From assembly GCA_044222195.1 (NCBI GenBank), contig JBGANS010000002.1:1-64000 (forward strand): DNA of 64,000 nucleotides. The letters run 5' to 3'. The stretch comes from JAHBXE01 sp044222195. GTDB taxonomy: Bacteria > Planctomycetota > Phycisphaerae > Phycisphaerales > UBA1924. Positions within the stretch are counted from its first letter, which is position 1. Each line of letters begins with the position of its first letter. Both the position numbers and the translations under genes were made by a program. The notes under the pieces were generated by a model. It saw only the letters and a program-made list of their open reading frames with translations, had not been told where the DNA came from and made no database searches. Positions 36,116 to 44,890 of this stretch are shown piece after piece.

Positions 36116-37516
36116 ATGTCCGAAACGCTCCGCACCATCGCCTACATCGCCGCCAGCGCGCTCTTCATCATGAGCCTCGGCGGTCTCTCGAACCAGGAGA
36201 CCGCCCGGCGCGGCAACTGGTTTGGCGTCATCGGCATGGTCATCGCACTTGTCGCAACGGCCTTTCGCCATGAATCCGCCGGCTGGATCGTTCTCCTCAC
36301 CACCCTCACCGGCGGCGCCGCCATCGGCGCCCTTCTCGCCGCTCGCGTCAAGATGACCGCGATGCCGCAGCTCGTCGCGATTCTCCACAGCTTCGTCGGT
36401 CTCGCGGCGGTTCTGGTCGGCATCGCGACCTACCTGGATCCCCACGCGGCGACTCTCTCCGGCGCCGATCGGTCGCTCCACCTGATCGAGATCTTTCTCG
36501 GCGTGTGCATCGGGTCGATCACGTTCACCGGCTCGGTGATCGCCTTCGGCAAGCTCCAGGGCTTCATCTCTGGAAACCCGGTTCTCATCCCCGGCCGACA
36601 CATCATCAATCTTGCCATGGGCGGCGTCGTCGTCTGGCTCGGGATCTGGTTTCACAACGCCGCCGGCGGCACCGGTCTGGCGCCGCTGCTCATCGCGACG
36701 GCGGTCGCCGGCGTCTTCGGCGTCCACTTCGTGATGGCCATCGGCGGAGCCGACATGCCCGTTGTGGTCTCCATGCTCAACAGCTATTCCGGCTGGGCCG
36801 CCGCCGCCGCGGGCTTCATGCTCTCCAACGATCTGCTCATCATCACGGGCGCCCTCGTCGGGAGCAGCGGCGCCATTCTCAGCTTCATCATGTGCCGCGG
36901 CATGAACCGCTCGTTCCTGAGCGTCATCCTCGGCGGCTTCGGGACCACAAGCGGTTCGGCCGCGAAGTCCTCCTCTGGCCCGCAGGGCGAAGTCCGCTCG
37001 ATCGACGCCGTCCGTACGGCGGACCAGCTCCGCCAGGCCGGCAAGATCGTCATCGTTCCCGGCTACGGCCTCGCCGTCGCCCAGGCGCAGCACGCCGTGT
37101 CATCGGTCACGCAGCACCTCCGCGATCGCGGCGTCCACGTCCGGTTCGCCATTCACCCGGTCGCCGGGCGCCTTCCCGGGCACATGAACGTCCTTCTCGC
37201 CGAGGCCAATGTTCCCTACGACATCGTCCACGAGATGGAAGAGATCAACGACTCGCTTCACGAAGTAGACGCCGTCCTCGTCATCGGCGCCAACGACATC
37301 GTCAACCCCAGCGCCATGGACGATCCGGCCAGCCCGATCGCCGGGATGCCTGTTCTCGAAGTGTGGAAGGCCCGGACCGTCGTCGTGATGAAGCGGGGTA
37401 TGGCGAGCGGCTACGCCGGGGTCGAAAACCCGCTCTTCTTCCGTGAGAACACGGTCATGCTCTTTGGGGATGCCCTGAAGAATGTCGAGGCGATCTTAGC
37501 CGCGCTCCGCGCGTAG
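36116..37516 (+). CDS. pntB: NAD(P) transhydrogenase subunit beta
   Basis: 466 residues, family length. About eight or nine membrane helices fill the first ~270 residues (domain II). The C-terminal NADP-binding domain III has VPGYGLAVAQAQHAV, HPVAGRLPGHMNVLL, VLVIGANDIVNPSA and MKRGMASGYAGVENPLF. Operon with pntA. Convergent with the clostripain-like gene; the two stops are 5 bp apart. Confidence 0.97.
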   Translation: MSETLRTIAYIAASALFIMSLGGLSNQETARRGNWFGVIGMVIALVATAFRHESAGWIVLLTTLTGGAAIGALLAARVKMTAMPQLVAILHSFVGLAAVLVGIATYLDPHAATLSGADRSLHLIEIFLGVCIGSITFTGSVIAFGKLQGFISGNPVLIPGRHIINLAMGGVVVWLGIWFHNAAGGTGLAPLLIATAVAGVFGVHFVMAIGGADMPVVVSMLNSYSGWAAAAAGFMLSNDLLIITGALVGSSGAILSFIMCRGMNRSFLSVILGGFGTTSGSAAKSSSGPQGEVRSIDAVRTADQLRQAGKIVIVPGYGLAVAQAQHAVSSVTQHLRDRGVHVRFAIHPVAGRLPGHMNVLLAEANVPYDIVHEMEEINDSLHEVDAVLVIGANDIVNPSAMDDPASPIAGMPVLEVWKARTVVVMKRGMASGYAGVENPLFFRENTVMLFGDALKNVEAILAALRA

Positions 37517-37521
37517 CCGGA

Positions 37522-38889
37522 CTAGGGCCGGTATCCATTGAGTCCGCCGCCCTCGCCCGGCTCATCCAGCCAAGAGTCCAGCAGTTCAAACCAGTTGTCC
37601 ACAATGCCGTTGCCGGGCTTCGCGCCGTCGCCGAGGAACGACCAGCGTCCGTACGCACTTCCTTTGCCGGGGTTCATGGTGTACCAGCCCATGGCTTTCC
37701 AGGTGCCCGCCCTCGGCAACGCGATGAACACGCCGTTGCGCCCCGGTTCGAAGCCCGGGTAGCCGCCCATCCCGAACGAGTCGAGCACAAAGCGGTCTGT
37801 CTGTTCCATCACGACCCTCGCCGCCGCGCGGGCTTCGTCGCTCAATCCCGTGCACGCGGAGGCGCGGCGGGCCAAGTCGTACAGGTCCACAAACGGGCCG
37901 TTGCCTTCATAAGCGAACACGCTTCCGCCCGATCCGGAAGCACGGAGCCCGAGGAATGCTTCGCGAGCGTCGTTCTTTGCGAGCGTTCGGGCCATTGCAT
38001 CCACCGCTTCCTTGACGCCCGCGGCGCGATGCAGGTCATAACACGCCGCGGCCTCGTGCAAGACGTTGCGCCCTCGGTTCGCGGCAGCCTCCCGCCCTGC
38101 CAGTCCCTCTTCGATGACGAGCTCCCCGAACTCCCGGGCGGTCATTGAGTCCGGATCGAGCGGCGGCCGCATGGCGGCGCATTCGTGGCCCCTGGATCGA
38201 ATCCGCTGGAAGGCCCGGTCCCAGTCCAAGGGCGGGCCGGCGTTGGGAATCGCCAGCATCACATCGGCACCGAAGCGACCGCTCTCAGGCCGCCATTGGT
38301 ATGCGACTTCGATGCTGCCCATTGTGCAGAGCTCGAGCGCCAGAAAATCGACCTTTCCCTCCGGCCCGATCTTGTCCGACAGTTCCGCGATTCCCATGTC
38401 CCGTCCGCTCTGCTCGTCCGGACACATCGTCCGACCGTTCGCATGGCTGTAAATCAACAGCCCATAGTGCTTCGCCGGCGACACGGCCTTTCCCCAGGCG
38501 ATGAATCGTCCGAGGTTCGAGGCGTCGGCGGAGTCGATCTCCTCATCCTTTTCACGGGTGATTCCCGGAAACTGCACCCCGCCGTCGAGCCTTTCGACCG
38601 ACTTCTTGTGCACACGAAAGAGCCGCGCGCCGGCGAAGTCCTCACCCAGCATCCGCGCATCTTTCGAGTACTTCTCGTGCCGATCGATCAGCAGCAGCAG
38701 ATCGATGCCCGGATCATCGTCGACGGTCTTCCGCACGCTGTCGAGAAACTCCAGGATGGGTCCGTCGGCGTTGTTGTCCGCCGCGCCATAGACGAGGACC
38801 GTCCACGGCCGCTGCGGCGGCTCCCCCCGTGCGGACATGGACAGCGCGAGCAACAGCGCAATAGCGAAACGAATCATCGCCGTCTCCAT
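37522..38889 (-). CDS. Clostripain-family cysteine peptidase (C11)
   Basis: 455 residues with an N-terminal signal peptide (FAIALLLALSMSARG). A second ATG at 38877 may be the true start. The C11 catalytic dyad is visible: His in YGLLIYSHANG and Cys in LALELCTMGSIEVAYQ; TVLVYGAADNNAD is the first strand. These secreted peptidases cleave after arginine. It is the last core-like gene before the tRNA-fragment repeats. Confidence 0.9.
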   Translation of the reverse strand: METAMIRFAIALLLALSMSARGEPPQRPWTVLVYGAADNNADGPILEFLDSVRKTVDDDPGIDLLLLIDRHEKYSKDARMLGEDFAGARLFRVHKKSVERLDGGVQFPGITREKDEEIDSADASNLGRFIAWGKAVSPAKHYGLLIYSHANGRTMCPDEQSGRDMGIAELSDKIGPEGKVDFLALELCTMGSIEVAYQWRPESGRFGADVMLAIPNAGPPLDWDRAFQRIRSRGHECAAMRPPLDPDSMTAREFGELVIEEGLAGREAAANRGRNVLHEAAACYDLHRAAGVKEAVDAMARTLAKNDAREAFLGLRASGSGGSVFAYEGNGPFVDLYDLARRASACTGLSDEARAAARVVMEQTDRFVLDSFGMGGYPGFEPGRNGVFIALPRAGTWKAMGWYTMNPGKGSAYGRWSFLGDGAKPGNGIVDNWFELLDSWLDEPGEGGGLNGYRP

Positions 38890-38924
38890 CCCGGGTCCGC
38901 TACGCCAGGCGAGCCCATCTTATC

Positions 38925-38956
38925 AAAAAAAGAGCCGCGGACCTCGGGCCCGCGGC
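38925..38956 (-). terminator. Intrinsic terminator after tRNA 3' fragment A
   Basis: Seven-bp stem GCCGCGG (38934-38940) with CCGCGGC (38950-38956); A run at 38925-38931 on plus gives the minus-strand U tract. It lies 11 bp past the tRNA 3' end on the minus strand. Confidence 0.8.
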
Positions 38957-38963
38957 GTCGATC

Positions 38964-39111
38964 AAGTGGAGGCAAGGGGACTCGAACCCCTGACCTCATC
39001 CATGCCATTCGCGCCAGCACGTCAAGTACCGCGACTGCGAGGGCACCAGCGGGGGTGCGAGGGTCTGGTTTGGACTCATCCGGACCGAAAACGGGTCAGG
39101 CGGCGGGTCAG
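38964..39111 (-). repeat. Attachment-site repeat A: tRNA 3' fragment plus integrase tail remnant
   Basis: 148 bp repeated without gaps at 44,453-44,600; the first 54 bp are identical. On the minus strand it ends with a tRNA T-arm (AGGGGTTCGAGTCCCCT), a TGCCTCC acceptor strand and discriminator A at 38967. The 5' half of the tRNA is absent. Upstream on the same strand an open frame ending in WREWHG-stop is conserved in both copies. I read this as the C-terminus of a deleted integrase whose att site is the tRNA. This copy borders core genes, so it should be the chromosomal junction. The remaining bases between 38,890 and 39,184 show no gene. Confidence 0.75.
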
Positions 39112-39184
39112 ATTCGATCACCCTTAACCCAGTTCCCGAAACCTCCAAATGGGACATCAGGTCGCTGCCGTTACTCGGGCCCCG

Positions 39185-40033
39185 TCATGTGAGAAGCGAG
39201 AGGATGAACTCGAACTCACGATCTGCCTCCGATTCACCGCTGGTCGTTTCGGCGACAACTTCGCGCAGGATCGCCAGCATTCGCTTCTTGACAGTTTGCA
39301 CCGCTTGAGCGGCATCAGCCGCCGACTTGAATCCGAGCTCGGTGGCCAGGCGTTCCAAAGGCACTGGTTCGCACGCGCTTCGACGCGGCAGAATCTCCCT
39401 CGCTGCGAAAACCTCCCAGTTGCGCGTCTTCTCAGCCATGCGAAAGTGCTCTTCACAGCGTCGCAGCGCTTCGTGCAGATTCGCGAGGGCCCACCGTCTG
39501 TCGAACGCATCGTCTGGGTCTGACGAGCTCGACTTTGCGATAATTGCCTCTTCCAATTCAAGTCCATCGAGTGATACGACCGCCCCATTCGCCCGTGCTC
39601 GCTCTCGCCGATTCTGATCGATGACGAAGTTCTTGAGCGCCTTCAGGATCAGACTCCGAAGTCGCCCCCGCTCCTTGTTCGCATCCATCATGAGCCCGCG
39701 ACCTAAGACAACGTCCACAAAGAACATCTGAGTGATCTCCTCAGCGTGCTCTCGCCCTTGTCCGGAATGTCGTAGCCGCGAGTAAACCGGTCGCCAATAC
39801 ATCCGCACAATGGCATCCAGTGCTTCGCGCTGCTCTGGCCCACTTCCTTCCTGGAGCCGACCAATCAGCGTCCAGCGCGTCGGACTGAAACTGGCGTTCG
39901 ATTCCTCGGCTCCCAAATGGCACCCCACAAGCTGCCACCAGTCTACCAACGGCCAATGTGACAGGTGCACCCTGGCATTCGCTCGGCATCGAACTCCTGA
40001 TTCCGGGCCATTTTCGCCGTCTTGATCTCCCAC
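39185..40033 (-). CDS. ECF-type RNA polymerase sigma factor
   Basis: Up to 282 residues from a GTG at 40033; the conserved part begins at FSPTRWTLIGRL, so an internal GTG or TTG start near 39,915-39,930 is possible. Sigma-2 has AIVRMYWRPVYSRLR and EEITQMFFVDVVLGRGLM; sigma-4 is the C-terminal helix-turn-helix (LERLATELGFKSAADAAQAV). This is the planctomycete ECF type. No anti-sigma gene is adjacent. Instead, a divergent Ser/Thr kinase starts 86 bp away, suggesting control by phosphorylation, as proposed for such pairs. Confidence 0.88.
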   Translation of the reverse strand: MGDQDGENGPESGVRCRANARVHLSHWPLVDWWQLVGCHLGAEESNASFSPTRWTLIGRLQEGSGPEQREALDAIVRMYWRPVYSRLRHSGQGREHAEEITQMFFVDVVLGRGLMMDANKERGRLRSLILKALKNFVIDQNRRERARANGAVVSLDGLELEEAIIAKSSSSDPDDAFDRRWALANLHEALRRCEEHFRMAEKTRNWEVFAAREILPRRSACEPVPLERLATELGFKSAADAAQAVQTVKKRMLAILREVVAETTSGESEADREFEFILSLLT

Positions 40034-40118
40034 TTTCCTATGTCCGCCTCACTCGCTCGTAGGTATTCTCAATAGCTCTGGAAGTTCCAGTCTGGCGAGC
40101 GCTACAAGTTCTGAAGTC

Positions 40119-42275
40119 ATGCCCGGGCCCGAGAGCAAACCAACCTCGTTTTCTGACATTGGGCTCGCTGCCGCAGCCGGAATCGTCGCGTCCCTGTTCA
40201 AGGACGATCATCTTGATGCCTCTGATGTCCTTCCCCGGATCCCGGGATTCGTCCTTTCCGGCCAACTTGGAAAAGGCGGCGGCGGCGCGGTCTACTTAGG
40301 ACATCGCGAGGGCTCGGAAGTCCGCCTTGCCATCAAGATCATCAACAACAGGTTCGGACGAGACGACGCCGGCGGCAAGCGTGCTTGGCGTGAACTTGAA
40401 CTACTTGAGCAGCTTCGCCTGCCGGCGCTTCCCAGGATGATCGACTATGGGGTTACCGACGGTCGCCTCTATATGGCGACGGAGTTTGTTGAGGGCCTTC
40501 CGCTCGATCGACACTGCGAAGATCGGCAACTCGATCGGCGCAAGCGAGTCGAACTCCTCGCCCATGTCGCCGACGCAGTGCACTCACTTCATGAACACGG
40601 CGTCATTCACCGAGACATCAAGCCTTCGAACATACTGATCGACTCCAATGACCGTCCCTTCATCATCGACTTGGGAATTGCGACACTGTTCGCGCAAGAC
40701 GCCCGTGAGACGCTCACCGTGGACGGTGTTCCCATTGGGTCTCCTGCCTTCATGTCGCCTGAACAAGCTCGCGGCGAGCGTACACAGCTCTCTACTCGCG
40801 CTGATGTGTATGGCTTGGGTGCCACGGCGTACCTCCTTCTGACTGGACGGACGCCGCACGATGCAAACTCCACTATCTCTGAGGTCATTCGAAGAGTGGC
40901 CCAAGATCCACCCAGCCGACCTAGGGCGCTGGATCCGACGCTGCCGAAGCCGCTGGCAGCGGTGCTAGAAATGGCAGTCAATCCGGTTCCATCCGGGAGA
41001 TACGCATCGGCGGCGAGCTTTGCGGCTGATTTAAGAAGGTGGCTCCGGGGCGAGCCAGTTATGGCGTCGAGCGCGGGCGTTTGGACGCGAACGATTCGCT
41101 GGGCGGCAACAAACCCCGGCAGGCTTTCAGCGATCTCATTCGTGATCTTTCTCTTAGCCACAGTTGCGCTCATCGGCATTTCCACCGCCTATGTCACCTG
41201 GTACAACAGGAAGCCATTCCGATTCGACGTAACGGTCGACAGCGGGGGGAAAGAGAACGGGGCGAGGCTGCTCTCCCATTCGGGAAATGAGCTGGCGGTC
41301 TTGGGTGGTGCCAAATGCTCGTTACAGATTGCTGAGCTTGTTGAGGTCCCCAAGGACTTGGGCGGCGGTCAAAGGGCGGTGATCTGCGCCAGTCAACAGA
41401 CCGGCAGTTCTGCCCAAACGACTGATGGCCAACTCTGGGTGTGCGAGCCGTCCGATTTGACGAGGCCGTTGTGGAAGACCGACCCCGATGAGTTCACCGT
41501 TCCGGCGTACCCCCATCCCTATGAGGAGCTGTGGCAGCCACAGCTACCTCTGTTCAGATTCACAGTGTTAGCAGCGACCGTGGCCGATGTCTTTCCCGAA
41601 ATCCCCGGACCCGAGATCATTGTGTCCCATGCTTCAGCAGAAGGTACTCCGCACGCGATCCGCATATACAGCCTCCGGGGGCGCGATGGCCGACCCGAAG
41701 TCCTCTTCGAATGTTGGCACTTCGGTCCGGTCCGGGGGTTCGCATGGTGGCAAGAAAAGAGCCTGCTGTTTTGCACTGGTGATCGCCATGGGCGGGACAC
41801 TCACACTTGGGAAAAGATCATGCCCGGCTGTGGCATCACCTATCGCCCGCTCGTCATCTTCCCTATTAAGCCCGTCTTGGACCGTAAGTTTGGTTGGATA
41901 ATGAACGAGGACGAAGCGACGGAGGGCCCCAAAGACCCCCCAAGTGCCGTGGTCCCGTGGTACAAGTCCCTCGGGCCGGTCGAAGCCGGCAAGGACTATC
42001 AGCCCAAGATCGCGGCAAAGCGGGGGGCGTTCCAAGGTCAGGGAATCCAAGCGATTTTCCTCCTCCGACGGCCTGACGGCACCCTCGGCGACGGGTTCAA
42101 CTGGGTCATCGATGAGAATGGTGACCGCATTTCGCCAACTGAGGTTGGCGATCAGTGGGTACACCAGTTCCTAGCGGACAAACCCGGCGACGCTCAGGCC
42201 GAGGCTGAGAGGCACGACCTTCGAGATTTCCCCGGCTGGTTTATCCAGCGGTGGAACGAATCGCCCCAACATTGA
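40119..42275 (+). CDS. Membrane Ser/Thr protein kinase with unique sensor region
   Basis: 718 residues. Kinase domain about 43-310: GKGGGGAVYLG, K73, HRDIKPSN with D166, then DLG (184-186) in place of DFG, then SPEQARGE. One membrane helix at about 337-359. The ~355 residues outside have no domain I recognise; they are beta-rich with repeated W and GP motifs, and may bind a ligand. DLG kinases can be active. Divergent from the ECF sigma factor, inside the first element. Confidence 0.88.
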   Translation: MPGPESKPTSFSDIGLAAAAGIVASLFKDDHLDASDVLPRIPGFVLSGQLGKGGGGAVYLGHREGSEVRLAIKIINNRFGRDDAGGKRAWRELELLEQLRLPALPRMIDYGVTDGRLYMATEFVEGLPLDRHCEDRQLDRRKRVELLAHVADAVHSLHEHGVIHRDIKPSNILIDSNDRPFIIDLGIATLFAQDARETLTVDGVPIGSPAFMSPEQARGERTQLSTRADVYGLGATAYLLLTGRTPHDANSTISEVIRRVAQDPPSRPRALDPTLPKPLAAVLEMAVNPVPSGRYASAASFAADLRRWLRGEPVMASSAGVWTRTIRWAATNPGRLSAISFVIFLLATVALIGISTAYVTWYNRKPFRFDVTVDSGGKENGARLLSHSGNELAVLGGAKCSLQIAELVEVPKDLGGGQRAVICASQQTGSSAQTTDGQLWVCEPSDLTRPLWKTDPDEFTVPAYPHPYEELWQPQLPLFRFTVLAATVADVFPEIPGPEIIVSHASAEGTPHAIRIYSLRGRDGRPEVLFECWHFGPVRGFAWWQEKSLLFCTGDRHGRDTHTWEKIMPGCGITYRPLVIFPIKPVLDRKFGWIMNEDEATEGPKDPPSAVVPWYKSLGPVEAGKDYQPKIAAKRGAFQGQGIQAIFLLRRPDGTLGDGFNWVIDENGDRISPTEVGDQWVHQFLADKPGDAQAEAERHDLRDFPGWFIQRWNESPQH

Positions 42276-42363
42276 CTCTCGGGTCCTATGTGGACCCTTG
42301 CGATGCGTATTTGTGAGGAAAGGCACGCTTGGCTCCGAGATCGCGGGCCAATGGAGGTTCCTC

Positions 42364-44271
42364 ATGAAACACCGACCGACCATCACACGAATCGCAGCAT
42401 CTGCCCTGACCGCATGCTTTGCTGGAAGCGTTCACGCTCAATCAAAGGCTCCAGCAAACTGGCGATCAGAACGTAGCCCCCGCCCATGTGTATTGCCGCC
42501 TCAGCCGCCTTACGTCGGAGACTCACTGTGGAATGCCAACTTGTGGCCGGCAGGGATCGTTCCGTATGAATTTGATACAGGCAACACCTCACAGGACCAG
42601 CGGGACGCGATGCGAGCGGCGATGAACTACCTCGAATCCGTTGCCGCTGTGCACTTTGTTCAGCGGACGGGCGAGGCAAACTTCCTCCATATTCAGAACA
42701 GCGAATTCAATAATTCGCTTGTCGGCATGATGGGCGGCGGTCAGATCGTGAACATCTACAACTGGACCGGTCAAGGACCAGGATGGACGGGTGAGTTCAT
42801 CATGTGCCACGAACTGATGCACTCTCTGGGCGTGTACCACGAGCATCAGCGGTCGGACCGAACACCGTTCGTTGCGATCAACCTCGGCAACGTCTGTCAG
42901 TCTTGCTGCTCCGGGCAATCCTGCAACGGAAACTTTGAACCGAGGAACGGAGCGACGCCCGTGGGGCAGTACGACTTTGACAGTGTCATGCACTACGGCG
43001 GACTGGACTTCTCAGCGAACGGTCAGCCGACGATTGTGGCGCTGCCCCCTTACCAATCGTGGCAAGGCACTATGGGCCAGAGGACTCACTTGAGCCAGGG
43101 AGATATCGCTGGGCTTGTGAATCGCTATGGCTCTATCGCTTCTTGCAGTTGGACGCTGGTGCCTACGACCAACCAGCCGGTGCCAGACCAATCCTCTGGC
43201 GGAAGGATGGTGTTCGATTCCGCGCGAGGAAGGTCTGTGTACTACGAGGGCAGTCATGGCCCGGGCCAAGACGTTTCGGAGTGGAACGGGACCTGGCATG
43301 GCCCGTTGCCGGTGGGTGGGGCTGTTAGGCCGCCGGACCGCTCGTACATGGCAATGGCGTATGACAGTGTACGCGCAAGAGTATTGATGTTCGGAGGTTA
43401 CATTTCCGGTTCAGGAAGCTATCGCTCAGATACGTGGGAATGGAACGGTGCCTCTTGGATCCAACAGGCGGCTGGTGGGCCGCCGGGCAGGGAGGGGCAC
43501 GTGATGGCGTATGACAGCGTACGAAACAGAACAGTCCTGTTCGGCGGCAATCGATCGGGCTATCTTGGTGATACCTGGGAATGGAACGGAGCGACAGCGA
43601 GTTGGACCCAGCTCCCCATCTCCGGCCCTTTGCCGCGACAACACGCCGCAATGGCGTTTGATGAGCAGCGTGGACGCATGGTGCTGTTTGGGGGGGCAGC
43701 AAGCGGAAGCGGCGGGTTGCATCGGGATGACACCTGGGAACTGGCATGGACATCTGGGCAGCCACAGTGGATTCTGCGTTGCACCGGGTGCGGGCCCGTG
43801 GGCCGCAGCAAACACGCGATGGCGTACGACAGCGACAGGCAGAGAGTCGTGATGTTTGGAGGCGAAACAGGGACCGGCGTGGTCGGTGGCCTGTGGGAAT
43901 GGAATGGCGTCGCCGGAACCTGGGAGTTGCGGCAGATTGCTTCGCCTACCCCGAGCCCCCGTGCATGTCACGCAATGGCGTATGACAGTGCTAGGCACCG
44001 GCTTTGTGTATTCGGCGGGATGACAGCATCAGTTCTTTTTGCGGACACCTGGGAGTCGGCGTGCAGTCAAGCCAGCCCCGGTGTTTGCTACGCGAACTGC
44101 GACCTGAGCACCGCCGTGCCAGTGTTGACCGCCAACGATTTCCAATGCTTCTTGAATAAGTTCGCGTCTGGCGATCCGGATGCGAACTGCGATGGTAGCA
44201 CGGCATCTCCAGAACTGACTGCCAATGATTTTCAGTGCTTTCTCAACAAGTACGCGGCGGGATGTCCATAG
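42364..44271 (+). CDS. Secreted astacin metalloprotease with kelch repeats and dockerin-like tail
   Basis: 635 residues from the ATG at 42364, with GGAGG 8 bases upstream and a signal peptide ending VHA. The astacin (M12A) domain has H149-E150-xx-H153-xxGxx-H159-E, and the Met-turn SVMHY at 207-211. From about 270 come roughly five kelch blades, each with MAYDSxRxRxVMFGG. The last ~60 residues are two dockerin-like units (YANCD...LTANDFQCFLNK), a C-terminal module typical of Phycisphaerae secreted proteins. Probably exported and anchored or assembled through this tail. Confidence 0.92.
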   Translation: MKHRPTITRIAASALTACFAGSVHAQSKAPANWRSERSPRPCVLPPQPPYVGDSLWNANLWPAGIVPYEFDTGNTSQDQRDAMRAAMNYLESVAAVHFVQRTGEANFLHIQNSEFNNSLVGMMGGGQIVNIYNWTGQGPGWTGEFIMCHELMHSLGVYHEHQRSDRTPFVAINLGNVCQSCCSGQSCNGNFEPRNGATPVGQYDFDSVMHYGGLDFSANGQPTIVALPPYQSWQGTMGQRTHLSQGDIAGLVNRYGSIASCSWTLVPTTNQPVPDQSSGGRMVFDSARGRSVYYEGSHGPGQDVSEWNGTWHGPLPVGGAVRPPDRSYMAMAYDSVRARVLMFGGYISGSGSYRSDTWEWNGASWIQQAAGGPPGREGHVMAYDSVRNRTVLFGGNRSGYLGDTWEWNGATASWTQLPISGPLPRQHAAMAFDEQRGRMVLFGGAASGSGGLHRDDTWELAWTSGQPQWILRCTGCGPVGRSKHAMAYDSDRQRVVMFGGETGTGVVGGLWEWNGVAGTWELRQIASPTPSPRACHAMAYDSARHRLCVFGGMTASVLFADTWESACSQASPGVCYANCDLSTAVPVLTANDFQCFLNKFASGDPDANCDGSTASPELTANDFQCFLNKYAAGCP

Positions 44272-44348
44272 GTCCCTGTGTTGACGCTTTTCACCTTGAT
44301 CTGACCAGAGGACCTTGTCCGCCATGCCGAAACGGTAGCGCGTGGCGG

Positions 44349-44378
44349 TCCGGCAGAAACGGGTCAGATGGCGGGTCA
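44349..44378. repeat. Degenerate third copy of the integrase-tail motif
   Basis: Bases 44,349-44,378 resemble the end of the 148-bp repeat (GAAACGGGTCAGATGGCGGG against GAAAACGGGTCAGGCGGCGGG) and on the minus strand read DPPSDPF, like DPPPDPF in copy A. It looks like an older remnant of the same tail. The rest of 44,272-44,414 shows no gene. Confidence 0.45.
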
Positions 44379-44411
44379 CCCTGGGTCAGACCGCTTCCGT
44401 TTCCGCCTAAC

Positions 44412-44446
44412 AAAAAACGCCGCAACCCTTTGAGATTGCGGCGTTT
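44412..44446 (-). terminator. Intrinsic terminator after tRNA 3' fragment B
   Basis: Stem of nine or more bp (44417-44425 with 44436-44444, ten-base loop) with a minus-strand U tract (A at 44412-44417). It lies 10 bp past the tRNA 3' end of repeat B. Confidence 0.85.
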
Positions 44447-44452
44447 GTCCCG

Positions 44453-44600
44453 AAGTGGAGGCAAGGGGACTCGAACCCCTGACCTCATCCATGCCATTCG
44501 CGCCAGACTGGCGAAAATCGCGTTTGCGAGGGCACCAGTGAGGGTGTGAGGGTCTGATTTGGACTCATCCGGACTGAAAACGGGTCAGGCAGCGGGTCAG
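44453..44600 (-). repeat. Attachment-site repeat B: tRNA 3' fragment plus integrase tail remnant
   Basis: Second copy of the 148-bp repeat, 5,489 bp from copy A and in the same orientation. 44,453-44,506 is identical to copy A. The remaining ~94 bp differ mostly in ways that keep the minus-strand reading frame (DPLPDPFSVRMSPNQTLTPS) ending WREWHG-stop. The plus-strand translation GKGTRTPDLIHAIRA is the well-known tRNA artefact. It marks the junction between the first and second integrated elements. Confidence 0.75.
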
Positions 44601-44641
44601 CCGGAGGCCCCACGAGTTGCGAGTCCTATCCCGCTGGCTCC

Positions 44642-44890
44642 TTGATCCTTTGGATCCGAAACCAGCCCCCGCAGTACCGAGCCGCGTACCTCGTCGGGTA
44701 CGCGAGCGTCCTTCTCAGCGTCGGCGTCGCGTTTCCCTCTTCCATGCCGGACGCGCTCGATGCAATCGCCGCCGCCGTGCTGGCGGAGGTCACTTGGGAA
44801 TTGCTGAGGCAGGGCTCAGTCGGGCACTATGACCCGACAACTCGTCGGCCCCGCTTCCGGGACGAAGCAGATGCCAGCCATTCTTCGTAG
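44642..44890 (+). CDS. Small hypothetical membrane-associated protein
   Basis: 82 codons from a TTG at 44642; no ATG or clear Shine-Dalgarno is visible. The sequence RNQPPQYRAAYLVGYASVLL followed by LDAIAAAVLAEVTWELL looks like real protein with one or two hydrophobic helices. It overlaps the end of the convergent minus-strand HTH gene by about 64 bp. It could be the 3' end of a gene truncated by integration. Confidence 0.35.
   Translation: MILWIRNQPPQYRAAYLVGYASVLLSVGVAFPSSMPDALDAIAAAVLAEVTWELLRQGSVGHYDPTTRRPRFRDEADASHSS

Noticed and set aside
38964..39004. Intact tRNA or tmRNA gene at the repeats
   Set aside because: Only the T-arm, acceptor 3' strand and part of the anticodon side are present; no D-arm or matching 5' acceptor GGAGGCA lies upstream on the minus strand.
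38185..39192. Plus-strand frame containing GKGTRTPDLIHAIRA
   Set aside because: The motif is a translated tRNA 3' end, a known annotation artefact; most of the frame is antisense to the clostripain gene.
44291..44497. Minus-strand frame with SGVRVPLPP
   Set aside because: Again a translated tRNA T-arm/acceptor plus terminator sequence, not a gene.
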